A stretch of 64,000 nucleotides of DNA from Fasciola hepatica (lineage: Eukaryota; Platyhelminthes; Trematoda; Plagiorchiida; Fasciolidae): NCBI GenBank assembly GCA_948099385.1, contig CANUEZ040000182.1, positions 21,949,501-22,013,500 on the forward strand, in the 5' to 3' direction. Position 1 is the first letter of the stretch. The number at the start of each line of letters is the position of its first letter. Below, in pieces: positions 54,480 to 64,000 of the stretch. Position numbers and translations under genes: made by a program. Under the pieces are notes generated by a model. It had not been told where the DNA came from. It did no database searches and saw only the letters and a program-made list of their open reading frames with translations.

Positions 54480-57216
54480 CCAGTTATGACGCCACTGATC
54501 CTGCATCACCCTATCCCCCAGCTAAGTTTCGTCCGTAAGTTAATGCAAAACTTAGTCTTCCCTTCAAGCAAATGACTATCTCCTAATTGAATCCTCTAGC
54601 TCCTACTTATGCGTTTCCTTCTTTAGTCTCACGTTTTGTGGCCTCAATTTGTCTTAGAAATCCGCTGCATCGATGAGCCCGTGCTTCACTTTTGTTCTTC
54701 TTCCCATTAGCCGTTGACCTTCAGCTGAGCCATACCCAGATTACGTTTCTCTGCCTCATTTCCCTTTCCAGTGATCTCCAATGCTGGTCAACCACCTCGG
54801 GCAATATAATGATCATCGCCCTGGCTCATGCACCTAGACAATAATGCCGCATGGCCGTCTATCACCAGATGTTCCCGCTGGATTTGTTCCCCAATTTCTC
54901 AAAACTTGACTAATTGATCCCGGGCCAATCAGCCTTATTGTGGCTCCTCGGCCCTTTGTACAACCACCAATGGTCACTCACGCCAATCCCAACGGTGCTG
55001 GGCGCGGTTAGATCCCCTGCTTTGGCCGGCGCACATCGGGTGTGCAGGCCGTCTGCAACTACGTGCGAGCGCAATTAGGCTGGTGGATCACACCTCGTGT
55101 TCTTTTCGAAGTTTTTTTCCACATTCGGTGTCCAGAGCATGGTCACCGGCTGTGGATTGCGCGCTCTAACTCTGCTCGCCCTACCGCACTTAGCGCTGCC
55201 GGTTGCGGGTCCTGTGCTCTTACCATTTTTCTTCCGCCAAGGTTCGCGCGTCCATCGCTCTTGTCAGCACGCTTTTCACTTCTCTTTCGTGTCGTTCTAC
55301 CTCCGTATGCACACCCACCCATTTTGTCCTCGTTCCTGTCGTTTTTCGCTATGCGAGCTCTCACTGCATGATTTCACTCTCGCTCTACCCGTTTTGCTCT
55401 TGTTGACTCCTAATCTCTATTCACTTGGTGCCTTCACATGCTAATAATGCTCACTGGTCGCATACCTCATTAGCTACCATTTTGTGATATCCTTTTTTGT
55501 CTATCCCATGCCTCCCACCATTAAGCGTCGTACGCATCCGTAACCATGACGAACAGCCATATAAGAACTTGCCGTTCCAACCTCCGCATTTTTAAGACTA
55601 AATTTATCATCTTTCCACAAACACCATATTTTCACCGTTTGACTCTGCAATTCTTCCGTGGATCTTCCTCTTATGCAGTGTCCCGATTAGCAACTTCTAG
55701 CTCAATCCATTTGTGCAATCTCCTGCAAGCACGCAGCTCTCCTGTTTCATTCTCCCAACTCCGACGCACAACTATTTCTCGTGCATCTGTTCCACCAGAG
55801 GTTTTCCCGTCCAGACACTTTTCTCCTTCCCGGCCTTCCTCCCGTGTCATCTGCAGTGAAACGATACGATTGGTTATCTGTTATCTGGTTTTCTTCGGCC
55901 AGTGCTTTCATCTGCTTCGTATATTGCTCACCACAGGCTTCTTCAGTGTGCCTGTCAAGCTGCACAGCTTTTCCGCGTTCCATCCAGTGTAAATTCATCG
56001 TTACGTCATGATTTTTACCCGCAGTTTCAAACCGTGCGATCTGCACTCGCTCGATCTTTCTGATTCCCCATTTCCTTATCCCTCTCCTATGTAATCCGCT
56101 GATACAACTGCGGCATCTTTGCACCACAGTCATTCCAAACTCCAGGTTACCCTCCTCCACTGATCTTTTACACTTCTCTAAAAACCCTGTACTTCTATTC
56201 GCTCTGCATTCGACAGCCATTTTCACGGCCACTTTCCTGCTGCAAATGTGCGTCCATTTATTACTGCTTCAATCGTTTTCGACCGTCATTACATGTCACA
56301 CCTGCACTAATCAGATTTTTAGATTCAAGTTTACCTGTTTTCGTCGATTCTTTCCTTCGTATTCCCTCGTTAACCAGCTTCTGCTCACAGCCATTGCGTC
56401 TATGCTTCAAAGTGGTTTCTCTTACTCTTTTGATCCACCATATTCACCCGTCGTAAACAACTTCATCAGCGTTTACCCAAGTTAATTCCGTACCACTTTA
56501 TCTAATCCTACCTTTCTCTTCCAAGCACTGTAGTCCGTGTTTTAGCCCTTCACTGCCATTCGCTCCTGCTCATATGCATTTATATTAATATATGAATTTA
56601 CACATATATGGATATGTATCCACATATCTTTCCTGCCTGCTCCAATTCCTTGCCAACATGATACCACCCCTCATTATGCGCATCCATTTTTTCTATGTAT
56701 GGTCAGATACATCATATCGTATTTACCGTATCTCGATCCTTCCGCACCATTACTGCCTTCCGACCCACTCTTTACGTCTTGCGTTGATTGCTCCCTGTTT
56801 TCAAGTTGACACCGTCCATTTATTACTATGAAGCATAGCTCATGGCTACCTAATCCCTAGCCATACAACTGAGTTTTTCGTTCTTTCCTTCTTCTCTTTT
56901 TCTCTTCTTTCTTCTTTTTTCTTCGTCGTTTCTCGCAATGATAGTTTTCCATGCCGATTTTCGGTCCTACTCATGTAAGGCTTCCAGGTTCCGATCTCCA
57001 TCCGTAGGTTTACTTAAACTCTTCTTTGCTCCTTGGTGTGCGTAAAACTGTCTCCCTCTCATCTGCCCCGTACTTCTTCCCTTCTTTCATTTGTCTTGCG
57101 TACTTCTTAATTTTTCACTAATTTTGCCTGTCGGTTCTGTCGCTTGTAAAAATTTTGGTCATGCCTAAGGCGTGCTTCGGGCTTCTCCGGAATAACCTAC
57201 TATTGCTATTGTTATA
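54480..57216 (+). repeat. LINE 3'-region copy, 5'-truncated
   Basis: This is pyrimidine-rich sequence homologous to the end of LINE-1 (see 44,631-47,382), ending with CTTCTCCGGAATAACC and a TATTGCTATTGTTATA tail at 57,216. The stretch before 54,880 is less certain but resembles the end of the LINE-1 RT region. No RT block is readable, so it is a 5'-truncated, non-coding insertion. Confidence 0.7.
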
Positions 57217-57450
57217 AGATCATGAGGCACTCTATCAAAGGCTTTGGGAAAGTCCATGAACATGGCATGAGGTATCTGTCAGCCATCAAATGCTTTTGTT
57301 AGACTGTCCATCGCAATCAGCATATTGCTGATGCAAGACCTGTGAGTAGAAAACCGCGTCGGCAAGGGGCAAGTAGTCGTTGCCTTTTAGAACGGCAACA
57401 CAGTCCTTCTGAGGCGTGTTGTGATTGACGTTTTCTTTTTTTGCGTGCTG
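57217..57450 (-). pseudogene. LINE RT fragment, motif A region
   Basis: On the minus strand FMDFPKAFDRVPHDL (about 57,218-57,262) is the RT motif A of CR1/Jockey-like LINEs (F-L-D-F-x-K-A-F-D-x-V-x-H). Upstream sequence in the frame 57,286-57,561 is a worn version of the preceding block. The catalytic Asp of motif A is present. It starts exactly where the LINE tail of the previous feature ends, so that LINE copy probably inserted into this RT. Confidence 0.65.
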
Positions 57451-57568
57451 TCTCGATGAACGCTCATAATGCATGAGGTCTCTTGCAATTGTGCGATGAG
57501 ATTTTACATTTCGCTTTCGTTTTTGGCGGGGATTCAACAAAGCACACTGTGCAGCTCTCATTCAACAG

Positions 57569-57943
57569 GTGCTGCTGGAAACTTCTTGGGGGATAAATCA
57601 GAACTGCGCGATATCCGATTTAGTAACGACGAAGTATGAACGGGACTTGTGTCCAGTGATCATAACAGTACAGCTGAGGAAGAGCAATCACGGGGTAGTA
57701 AACGTGGAACTGATGACACGTGAAAGCGCGCCACCGGACAGGTACCGCCTTAAGCTCGGCGGGCCGAACAACCCAGCGCTAGCGGGTGTCAAGTTGGAGC
57801 TAATTTGGGAGATCACTCATGGCCACGTGGGAGAGAAGTGGGACCATATCAAGGGGATCCTAAAGACACTTTCTGATGCCTTCTCGTCGCTAGTGGAGAT
57901 AAAAGGAAAAGGCAGCTGCCATGGTGAAAGTCCAGGGCGCTGA
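57569..57943 (+). pseudogene. Possible RTE-like endonuclease/RT linker
   Basis: The 124-codon frame has LCPVIITVQLR, then RYRLKLGGPNNPALAGVKLE, then KWDHIKGILKTLSDAFSSLV. RTE-type LINEs have the series S-D-H-x-L-V-x-x-x-x-x-L-K, then R-x-x-x-x-x-L-x-x-x-x-x-x-x-F-x-x-x-L-x-N-R-F, then W-x-x-x-K-x-x-x-x-x-x-x-x-x-V-L-G after the endonuclease. The resemblance is in pattern and spacing only. Confidence 0.4.
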
Positions 57944-58044
57944 AAGCACAGGCTAGAAAAAGCAAAGCCTGGTGCAGCTTTAGGATCAGGGGGAGCCATA
58001 GGAAACAACTGGAATATATTATGGCTCGTGAAAAGGCCTTGATA

Positions 58045-58420
58045 ACCCATATATATACCTTGGGTTTGCTCCACTCACTTTTCCCCTCCCTCCTCACCGG
58101 ATCGTGCCATTTTACTACATAATTTGCATACATATTTAAAAAAACGAGAAAAAACCGTTTTGTCCTTTAGTGGTAGGTGCTCGCCTCCAACAATTAGTAT
58201 TAGATCCCAATGTGCCAGTCTTTTGCATTCGACCGCTTTCTCATGACCTGCTAATGATCGCACCCAAGTATACAGCTATATATATATCTTTATATATACC
58301 TTGGGTATGCTCCACTCACTCTTCTCTTCTCTCCCATTTTACAACATGATTTCATACATATATTGAAAGAAAAAATACCATTCCGTTCCTTAGTGATAGA
58401 TGCTCCCCTTCACTTAATTC
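58045..58420. repeat. Diverged tandem duplication, about 230-base period
   Basis: TATATATACCTTGGGT(T/A)TGCTCCACTCACT at about 58,050 recurs at about 58,291. Both are followed by CCCATTTTAC-like or GCCATTTTAC sequence, ACATA, an A-rich patch and CCTTAGTG(G/A)TAG(G/A)TGCTC. Identity is about 80% over 140 bases. No coding content. Confidence 0.65.
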
Positions 58421-59639
58421 CTCTGTATCAGGCTAGAACACAATCGTCCCATCCTGCCTTTCTTGAGCCTCCCTCGTGTTCTGGTAAAATGTTCATTTTC
58501 TGGTTTCCATTAGGACGGTAATCATAACCCACAGCTGGAACACTCTCCAGACTGCCGCACTCCTGATCTCTTTCAGGTCACATTGGCTACTTGGGTAGCC
58601 ATCGGCCAACTCCATGTTAATCCCGCATTACCGTAAAGACTAGACGAATTGATCAATACCTTAAACCTATACTCTCACCTGCTGACGCTATATGGAGCAC
58701 CGTGCACGGAGTAACAAACCCTCATGAAAGTCTCACAGGATCGCAGAGGTGATTCCTGACACCAACCGTCAACCCTCATCCGCTAAACGTCTATTCCCAA
58801 TAAGCCATTCCAACAGTTCAATACTTTCCGCGCTGCAGTACGAAACCCAGCCCTCGCCACTGTCCACTCTGTCAAACCAGCACCTTCTTACCTCCTGCCC
58901 TCAAAGGTCCACCTGCCATCACCTGTAACCAAGGTCTTCATGAAACAGAATGCCCGCCATCTGCAGCCAACTAGAATCTGGGTAATAATATTTTATCACA
59001 TACAAAAAAAATTGTTTGCTTCTTTACATTCTTCCAACTTCTGCCCAGTCGCGTCAGTAGAGCTTGTCTCCACTAATCCGTTTCTTTGACGGCTCTTCTT
59101 TGAAAAACCGTTACGCGTCCATACACCATTCAAGCTCTTTAAAAGTTCACTGAAATCCCTGTGAAACTTTTAGCCTTCATGTGAATTTCCATATGACACT
59201 GAAATCACCTGCACAAAGGGTCCGTTTTATTATCACCTTTGACTCACTTGCATTTATTTCACATGCTTTCTCCACAATCAGTTACCCAATGCTGGACCAG
59301 TGTTCTATATTTCGCTGGTATCTCTGACTGCACGTTGATAACCCCACGCGTACTTCACTTTTAGTATTGTTCTTTGGCATCTCCCGCCCGATTACTCGTT
59401 AGCGACCGTCTAGTTATCGCTTATACCAGCAATTGCACGTTTGTTCAGATATCCACACTGCCCTCACCGAATTCGAAACCGATTTGCAATTCCCGCTTCA
59501 ACCATTGCCACTCTAGTTCACTCAAACCACATTACTTTACTGGTGTATTTCGGCTGCTGTTTGACTCATAAATTTCGAAATTGTGAATACTTCACATTGA
59601 CATATACTGCTGTATTCTCTGATCGTGCCTCGTGCATGT
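58421..59639. other. Unassigned stretch
   Basis: Translations on both strands show only short frames (up to 124 codons at 59,441-59,815, running into the LTR) with no recognisable block. No repeat partner was noticed. Confidence 0.4.
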
Positions 59640-60477
59640 GTATTGACCACGGTCAAGAAATTCAATTCAATTCAATTCAATTCAATTATACATCCGGACA
59701 CAAACGCACATACCCGATGCACGCTATGTCCCGCAACCCCTATCATATATGTGACGGTGTTCGCAATTTGCCTTTGTTGACGTTACTGAAATGTCTTTTG
59801 CATATGTGGAAGTAGCGGCGATTAAATCATACACACACACACACGCAGGCACATACAGCAGGTGCATGACGGCCCTTCCAAGGACAGCATCTATGTTTCC
59901 CCTTCACGCTCGTCATCGGCCAGCTGTTCTCGTGGAAGATGCAGAATAGCCTCACGTCTGTGTGGCCAACGGATTAGGTGCTACCATGAGTAGAAAGTTG
60001 ACGATAAGCATTAGGCACGCGCACTGACAGCAGGGTCCAGGTAGGTAGGAAGAATCAGTACCTTCATACCAAACCTTTGGCTATGCTAAGGATCCAGGAG
60101 GATTTTGGTGGGCGGTGTAACGACCGGTAGTGGAAAATCCCCTAAAACCTTTGCATTTCCGTGTTTTTCTTAACATGACTCACTTGCTTACACTATCGAC
60201 GTGTCTTTACGAACTGTTTGTTTTTAAGGACTAATTGTCGTTTGTTCGCGCACAGAGAGCTACTTTGTCTTATCCTTGTTCTGGACCTGCCTGACGCACT
60301 TGCTCCTTGCTCGCACGCTGCAATTCGGTTTCTCGTTTGTTGAGTCCTTGTGATCTCATTATTGAGGTTTGTATCTTTTGGTGTCATTGTTCATTCATTA
60401 ACCTAGTATCGTGGAATCTCACGGATAATCGTCTTTTGATTTCGGGATCCGTTGCGAATTTGGCTACGCATTGCTCA
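59640..60477 (+). repeat. Solo LTR of the BEL-B family
   Basis: It aligns with 52,345-53,362. Shared blocks include GATGCACG, GACAGCA(C/T)CTATGTT, ACTGACAGCAGGGTC, GGAAAATCCCC and the terminal GGGATCCGTT(G/T)CGAATT(C/T)GGCTACG. It ends in GCTCA at 60,477. Neither side carries BEL internal sequence, so it is a solo LTR or LTR fragment. It contains (AATTC)n at about 59,657-59,686 and (CA)n at about 59,830-59,848. Confidence 0.75.
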
Positions 60478-60590
60478 GACGTGTGTTACATCTGCATAAA
60501 CAAGGCAAGGCGACCTGAAGACTGACGGCAAGTCGTTGATGTGTGCCATAAGCAGCACCGGAGCGAGAACCGTCTCATATGGTACCTCAC
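60478..60590 (-). pseudogene. LINE RT fragment cut by the solo LTR
   Basis: On the minus strand EVPYETVLAPVLLMAHINDL continues to PSVFRSPCLVYAD and ends at the LTR boundary. The CR1/Jockey blocks are G-V-P-Q-G-S-V-L-A-P-V-L-F-x-x-Y-I-N-D-L-P-S and Y-A-D-D. Only the first Asp of the catalytic box remains before the LTR. The RT downstream of the LTR (below 59,640) was not found. Confidence 0.75.
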
Positions 60591-60599
60591 TTTTTGCAG

Positions 60600-60900
60600 C
60601 ATGCAAACCTGACTTCGGCTGGACTACTGTGGTTATTCAGCAGCTGTCACGTGTGACACGGCCAGGCACAGCTTCGTAACCACGTACGCGGGTGCGCCGC
60701 AACCAACGCGGATGGCCGTGGACAATTCCGACAAAAGCTTCCTGTTATTGGTCATGTTTGAGTCTACCAATTAAACAAATTTATACGAACCCAATCTACA
60801 ACACAATTACCATTCTATTTTGCGGCCCTGTTTTTCTTGCTACTTCCGTTCTCCTAGTTCTGGGCTAGGGTCAGTTTCGATACGGACTATCATCTCAGTT
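60600..60900 (-). pseudogene. Gypsy integrase fragment related to Gypsy-2
   Basis: GYEAVPGRV and then ITTVVQPKSGLHA on the minus strand correspond to W-P-E-A-V-P-L and T-T-V-V-T-D-R-G-x-Q-F. At DNA level the segment aligns with 27,310-27,570 (shared GGCCAGGCACAGCTTCGTA and TTCTTGCTAC). It lies between two LINE RT fragments. Too worn to judge catalytic residues. Confidence 0.5.
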
Positions 60901-61019
60901 CATTAGGACTACTACAGCAACTGTGGCTGAAAACGCCCTCCGTTTCAGGAAATCCGCTGTTCAGTCAAGCATCGGGCTCTGAAGACCAAAAACCCCGGAT
61001 TTTCTAGCAGTTGGTGGTG

Positions 61020-62059
61020 AGGTACAGAGTCAAGGCCTTGTTGAAGTCCGCGAAGCCCAAGTCCGTGTTGCAGAGGCCCCATAGCCCCCGCCCACCGTTA
61101 TCGTACCAACAGCAATTTTGAGATAGGTGACCTCTTTGGCGGGGCACCAATACTTGCTTGACTCAAGGTTCTCCCGGAGTCTCTCTAACAATAGCCGTTC
61201 CATCGCCTTTCCGGAGGTGCAGGTTGGGCTCGCCGGACGGTAGATTTTGGGTGCTCTCAGCCAACATCCTCCATACAATGGACAGCTCGTTACAATCCCC
61301 CAATCGCCAGTCAAGGTGCTTGTGCTTGGCAATGGATTAAACATATCGGCGAAAGATGATGCGAGCTCGTTGGCCAGTGCACAAAATACTGCCAGATGGA
61401 TGCCATCTGGTCCAGGCGAATAATGCACTTTCACTCTCTTCGGTTTCTTGGAAACCTTTTCGGCACGGAAGGGCCAGGTCATGAAGGCAACTCCGGATAG
61501 GGCAGTGGCGGCGAAGGGATTGACTCGGTGGAGTAAATAGGATAGTTTTGAAGCCCAAGGACCTCCGCTTTCTGAAAGTCCGTTTCAGCAAATGTTCGCT
61601 GGTCGTCTAAGAGCGGGATAATCCTGTTGATGCGGGTTCTACGTCTCAAATATGCGCGAAGCCGTTTGGATGCAGCAGCGGAGTCTTTCGCAGGCGTGCT
61701 TTCAAAACAATTTCTCTTCTCCTTTTCGAAGGAGGAGCATATTTCCGATGGCTCTGTACCGCCCGTACTCGTCCCCGGTGTCCCAATGTCTTTGCCATTC
61801 ACGGTTCCTACTGCACAGAGCACTACGTAGCTCACCTTCAAACCATGGAGGATCCTTGCTGTGCCCGCTGGAACGAACGCGAGCTGCGAAAGTACATAGG
61901 AGTCCAATGATTCCTTCTCGTACTATGGACCAAGGGGGTTCATAGCTAACCAGAGCTGCGGCAGTCCACACCACTGATGATTCTTCTTGCATTTTATCGA
62001 AACTTATTCGCCGTATGTGGCATTTCGTACGTTTTTCACCAAAAAGAAAGGCATAACAA
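61020..62059 (-). pseudogene. LINE-3 linker and RT N-terminus
   Basis: The frame 61,907-61,479 fits the region between endonuclease and RT (IPLLDDQRTFAETDFQKAEV is the usual I-P-x-L-x-x-D-x-x-x-x-x-D-x-x-K-A-E block). The frame 61,482-61,030 has SPGPDGIHLAVFCALANELA and MFNPLPSTSTLTGDWGIVTS, then CPLYGG and KAMERLLLERLRENLESSKY. The usual N-Y-R-P-V-S-L-T block is damaged. RT ends at motif A. Confidence 0.8.
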
Positions 62060-62780
62060 TTCTAGTGGACTGAGAGGACCAAGTGGCCGCTGGAATCGAC
62101 TGGCGGGAGGTATAGAATTCCCTCAGCAACAGATTGTCTCAGAGATATCACGAGATCAAGTATAGACGGCCAGGGACCCTGGAACCGTGTTGACCCTCGT
62201 GCATGCTGGTATGGAGTGGTCCTCAGGAACAGTGGGGACGGTACCTTTGAAGGGACCTGCGGACTTTCGGTAACGGCCCTCGTCCCAATCCATAAGCGGT
62301 ACATTGAAGTCCCCAGAGAAGATGCAGCCCCTTTCAAGGCCCTTCCGCCTAAGTTCGTCACAAATAACCGTGGAGTCTGCTCCTGGTGAGCAGTGCTCGA
62401 GTCCCGTTGTTGCACAGCCACTAGATATCAATATAACCCGGCACCACAAGATGTCCCATAACCCCTAGGGATCAGAAAACGTATGTAGCTTGTAGGCAGA
62501 TGTATCAGACCGAGCATGGAAGGAAACACCGCCACTTTGTCTAACTTCTCTCCTATCAACGTGGAAAATTGTGTATCCAGGTAGCGACACCTCAGAATCA
62601 GGAAAGCCACTTATCTATCGAGGAAACGACTGCGGGGAAACTTGTACCACCAGTGAACCCAGCTCATCTCGTTTGTTTATTAGGCTACGGACGCTGGACA
62701 GCAGTATGGTCGCCCGCCCGCAACTGTACCGTATCAGCGAACTAACACCACTCGGAGCATTGCGAACTTATGATCTGAGC
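62060..62780 (-). pseudogene. LINE-3 endonuclease remnant
   Basis: LLSSVRSLINKRDELGSLVV (usual N-x-R-S-L-x-N-K-x-D-E-L) is followed by SEVSLPGYTIFHVDRRE. CIFSGDFNVPLMDWDEG keeps the catalytic GDFN (62,294-62,314 on the plus strand). LDLVISLRQSVAEGILYLPP and then GHLVLSV are the final blocks (usual L-D-L-V-x-T and S-D-H-x-x-L), with the last Asp-His reading Gly-His. Frameshifts separate the blocks. Confidence 0.8.
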
Positions 62781-62912
62781 AGTGGGCTCGGAGATGTCGC
62801 CAACCGGACTAAGGGTGTTCAAAGCAGAGGCGGCCTCAGCCTCCGGGTCCAAAACTCCCGAATAACGGGGTTAATTTCGCCTTTGCTGAAGTTGGTGAAG
62901 CTCCACGGTAAC

Positions 62913-63296
62913 TCATTCAAGCGGCTGCCACTGCTTTGGAGAGAGGTCACTTAGAATACTCCCCAATTCACCTTCCAGCCTGTGGGAACGATGCAGAAAT
63001 GCCCCGGCTGCATCAACGGTGCTCAGGACTGCCTCTATCGATCGTGCTTTCTCACCAGTGGTTTGCTGCTTTCCCAGGAGGAAGGCCGCACTTACTCGGG
63101 GGCTATCAGCCACCGCTTCCTCCTCGCTCGTGTAAATCCGTGACAAGCAATACCTCAGCCTTGAAAGATCATCAACCAGTCTGTATTTAGACTCCGCGAC
63201 GGAAGCTTCCAGCAGGGTCACCAGCAGAAAGCGTTGGGCCCTATCTGAGAATATTTTAGGTTTGCGAGGCTGCTCATAGTGACACGGTTTGCTCAA
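62913..63296 (-). pseudogene. Open frame upstream of LINE-3, possible ORF1 remnant
   Basis: A 127-codon minus-strand frame, Ala/Arg/Ser-rich, lies directly upstream of the LINE-3 endonuclease in the same orientation. I recognise no zinc knuckle or RNA-binding motif. Its position suggests an ORF1 end or ORF2 N-terminal extension; it could also be chance. Confidence 0.3.
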
Positions 63297-63569
63297 GTTC
63301 TTTTGACGGTGGATTCACACTTCCGGATTCATTGAAGGCGGAGAAAACGTGCTCCAACGGGGATGTGGGGGAGCAATTCGGCATATCGACCGCTTCGATC
63401 GGCTTGCTTCGAGTCAGTCGGCCGGCTACTGGGCGAACATATCAGTGATCTTCGACAAACCCGACCCCAGTACTATTGGTCTTGGAGGAAATCGAAGGGC
63501 TCAATACCGAATTATTGGCCACTATCTGGGCGAATTTCTTCTCAGCTGTCAGAAATGGTAGTATGGGTA

Positions 63570-63672
63570 GGCGCGACGACGACGATGACGATACTGCAGC
63601 TGCTCCTACTGATGATGTTGATAATAAAGATGGAAATGATGATGATGATGATGGTAATGATGATGATTCCTC
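63570..63672. repeat. (GAT)n-type microsatellite
   Basis: Imperfect GAC/GAT/AAT triplets run for about 100 bases. They produce Asp-rich open frames on the plus strand and Ser- or His-rich ones on the minus strand, none of which I regard as genes. No recognisable feature follows to the end of the window. Confidence 0.8.
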
Positions 63673-64000
63673 ATTAACTGCCACAACAAAAGCCTTCTTC
63701 GAGGACTTCTTTGCCGGCCAGACAGGGCGTAATAGCTAGGTGCATTTGATGCGTAGCTTTTTGAGCAAACTAACACGACATTTGCCGAGAGCATCGTAAA
63801 GTTCAGTGCTGATTTCGGAGCGTTTTAGGTGGATTAATCCATCACAACAATCACACTCTAAGGATTAGCTGCGAGTACGGAGAACTTTCGAACAAAAGAG
63901 ACGCATGAAAGCAACAGTTTTGACCTCATTTGAAGGCATGATGGTTAAATGATAGTCCTCAGAGTGACACAAAACACAGAAAAATATATTTCCCAGAAGC

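Larger units (their letters stand above)
61020..62780 (-). mobile_element. LINE-3: CR1/Jockey-like LINE, endonuclease and partial RT
   Basis: On the minus strand an endonuclease domain (62,780-62,060), a linker (62,060-61,480) and the RT N-terminus (61,480-61,020) are readable in several frames. The RT stops at motif A (FADFNKAL, near 61,025-61,050). It is a different family from LINE-1/LINE-2. The downstream RT part at 60,478-60,590 could belong to it, although a Gypsy fragment lies between. Confidence 0.8.

Noticed and set aside
59657..59686. (AATTC)n as a CRISPR-like or satellite array
   Set aside because: It is a five-base microsatellite inside a solo LTR, with no spacers.
63476..63739. 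Asp-rich open frame
   Set aside because: It is a translation of the GAT microsatellite, with no conserved surroundings.
1..64000. Hammerhead ribozymes, which are common in some flatworm retroelements
   Set aside because: Scanning by eye for CTGATGA with a downstream GAAA core gave no candidate with plausible stems; a covariance search would be decisive.

Overview
The window is eukaryotic (metazoan) intergenic DNA made almost entirely of broken, nested retrotransposons. I recognise no host protein-coding gene, no rRNA or tRNA gene, no CRISPR array and no bacterial operon. BEL/Pao LTR elements, Ty3/Gypsy elements, CR1/Jockey-like and RTE-like LINEs and a Penelope-like fragment occur together. 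With the Sinbad-like style of the BEL/Pao proteins, this points to an invertebrate, most plausibly a flatworm (trematode or cestode). That assignment is inference from element types; no database was searched.

Layout. 0.2-3.6 kb: heavily mutated BEL/Pao element (BEL-1, +). 4.3-5.3 kb: tail of a LINE RT (+) and a Penelope-like RT fragment (-). 6.7-7.0 kb: C-terminus of a Gypsy integrase (+). 7.1-13.8 kb: most complete BEL/Pao copy (BEL-A, +), with two LTR ends and a long open integrase. 15.5-19.45 kb: another very old BEL/Pao copy (BEL-3, +). 22.0-24.4 kb: decayed Gypsy (+). 26.8-29.1 kb: decayed Gypsy (-). 31.9-34.3 kb: internally deleted BEL/Pao copy (BEL-4, -). 35.4-47.4 kb: one CR1-like LINE (+) whose ORF1 is split by a second, 5'-truncated CR1-like LINE (-, 36.4-40.65 kb). 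47.4-53.4 kb: BEL/Pao copy BEL-B (+), no 5' LTR but a 3' LTR. 53.6-57.2 kb: LINE scraps, a dispersed A-rich repeat and a second copy of the long LINE 3' region. 57.2-58.4 kb: LINE RT and RTE-like scraps and a tandem duplication. 59.6-60.5 kb: solo LTR of the BEL-B family inside older LINE/Gypsy debris. 61.0-63.3 kb: another LINE (endonuclease plus RT N-terminus, -). 63.6 kb: GAT microsatellite.

How the parts relate. Each BEL/Pao element would normally make Gag (CCHC knuckles), an aspartic protease, RT/RNase H and an integrase with a C-terminal DUF5641-like domain. Here every copy has lost at least one essential residue or frame, so none looks autonomous. The best-kept reading frames are the BEL-A integrase (425 codons, HHCC and DDE residues present), the nested LINE RT (351 codons, FADD present), the LINE ORF1 (about 325 codons before the nested insertion) and the BEL-B protease/RT start (239 codons, DSG present). 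The clearest anomalies are near-identical LTR ends around badly broken genes in BEL-A, the nested LINE-in-LINE insertion, an unusually long pyrimidine-rich LINE 3' region present twice, and an internally deleted BEL derivative. I found no convincing new functional system.
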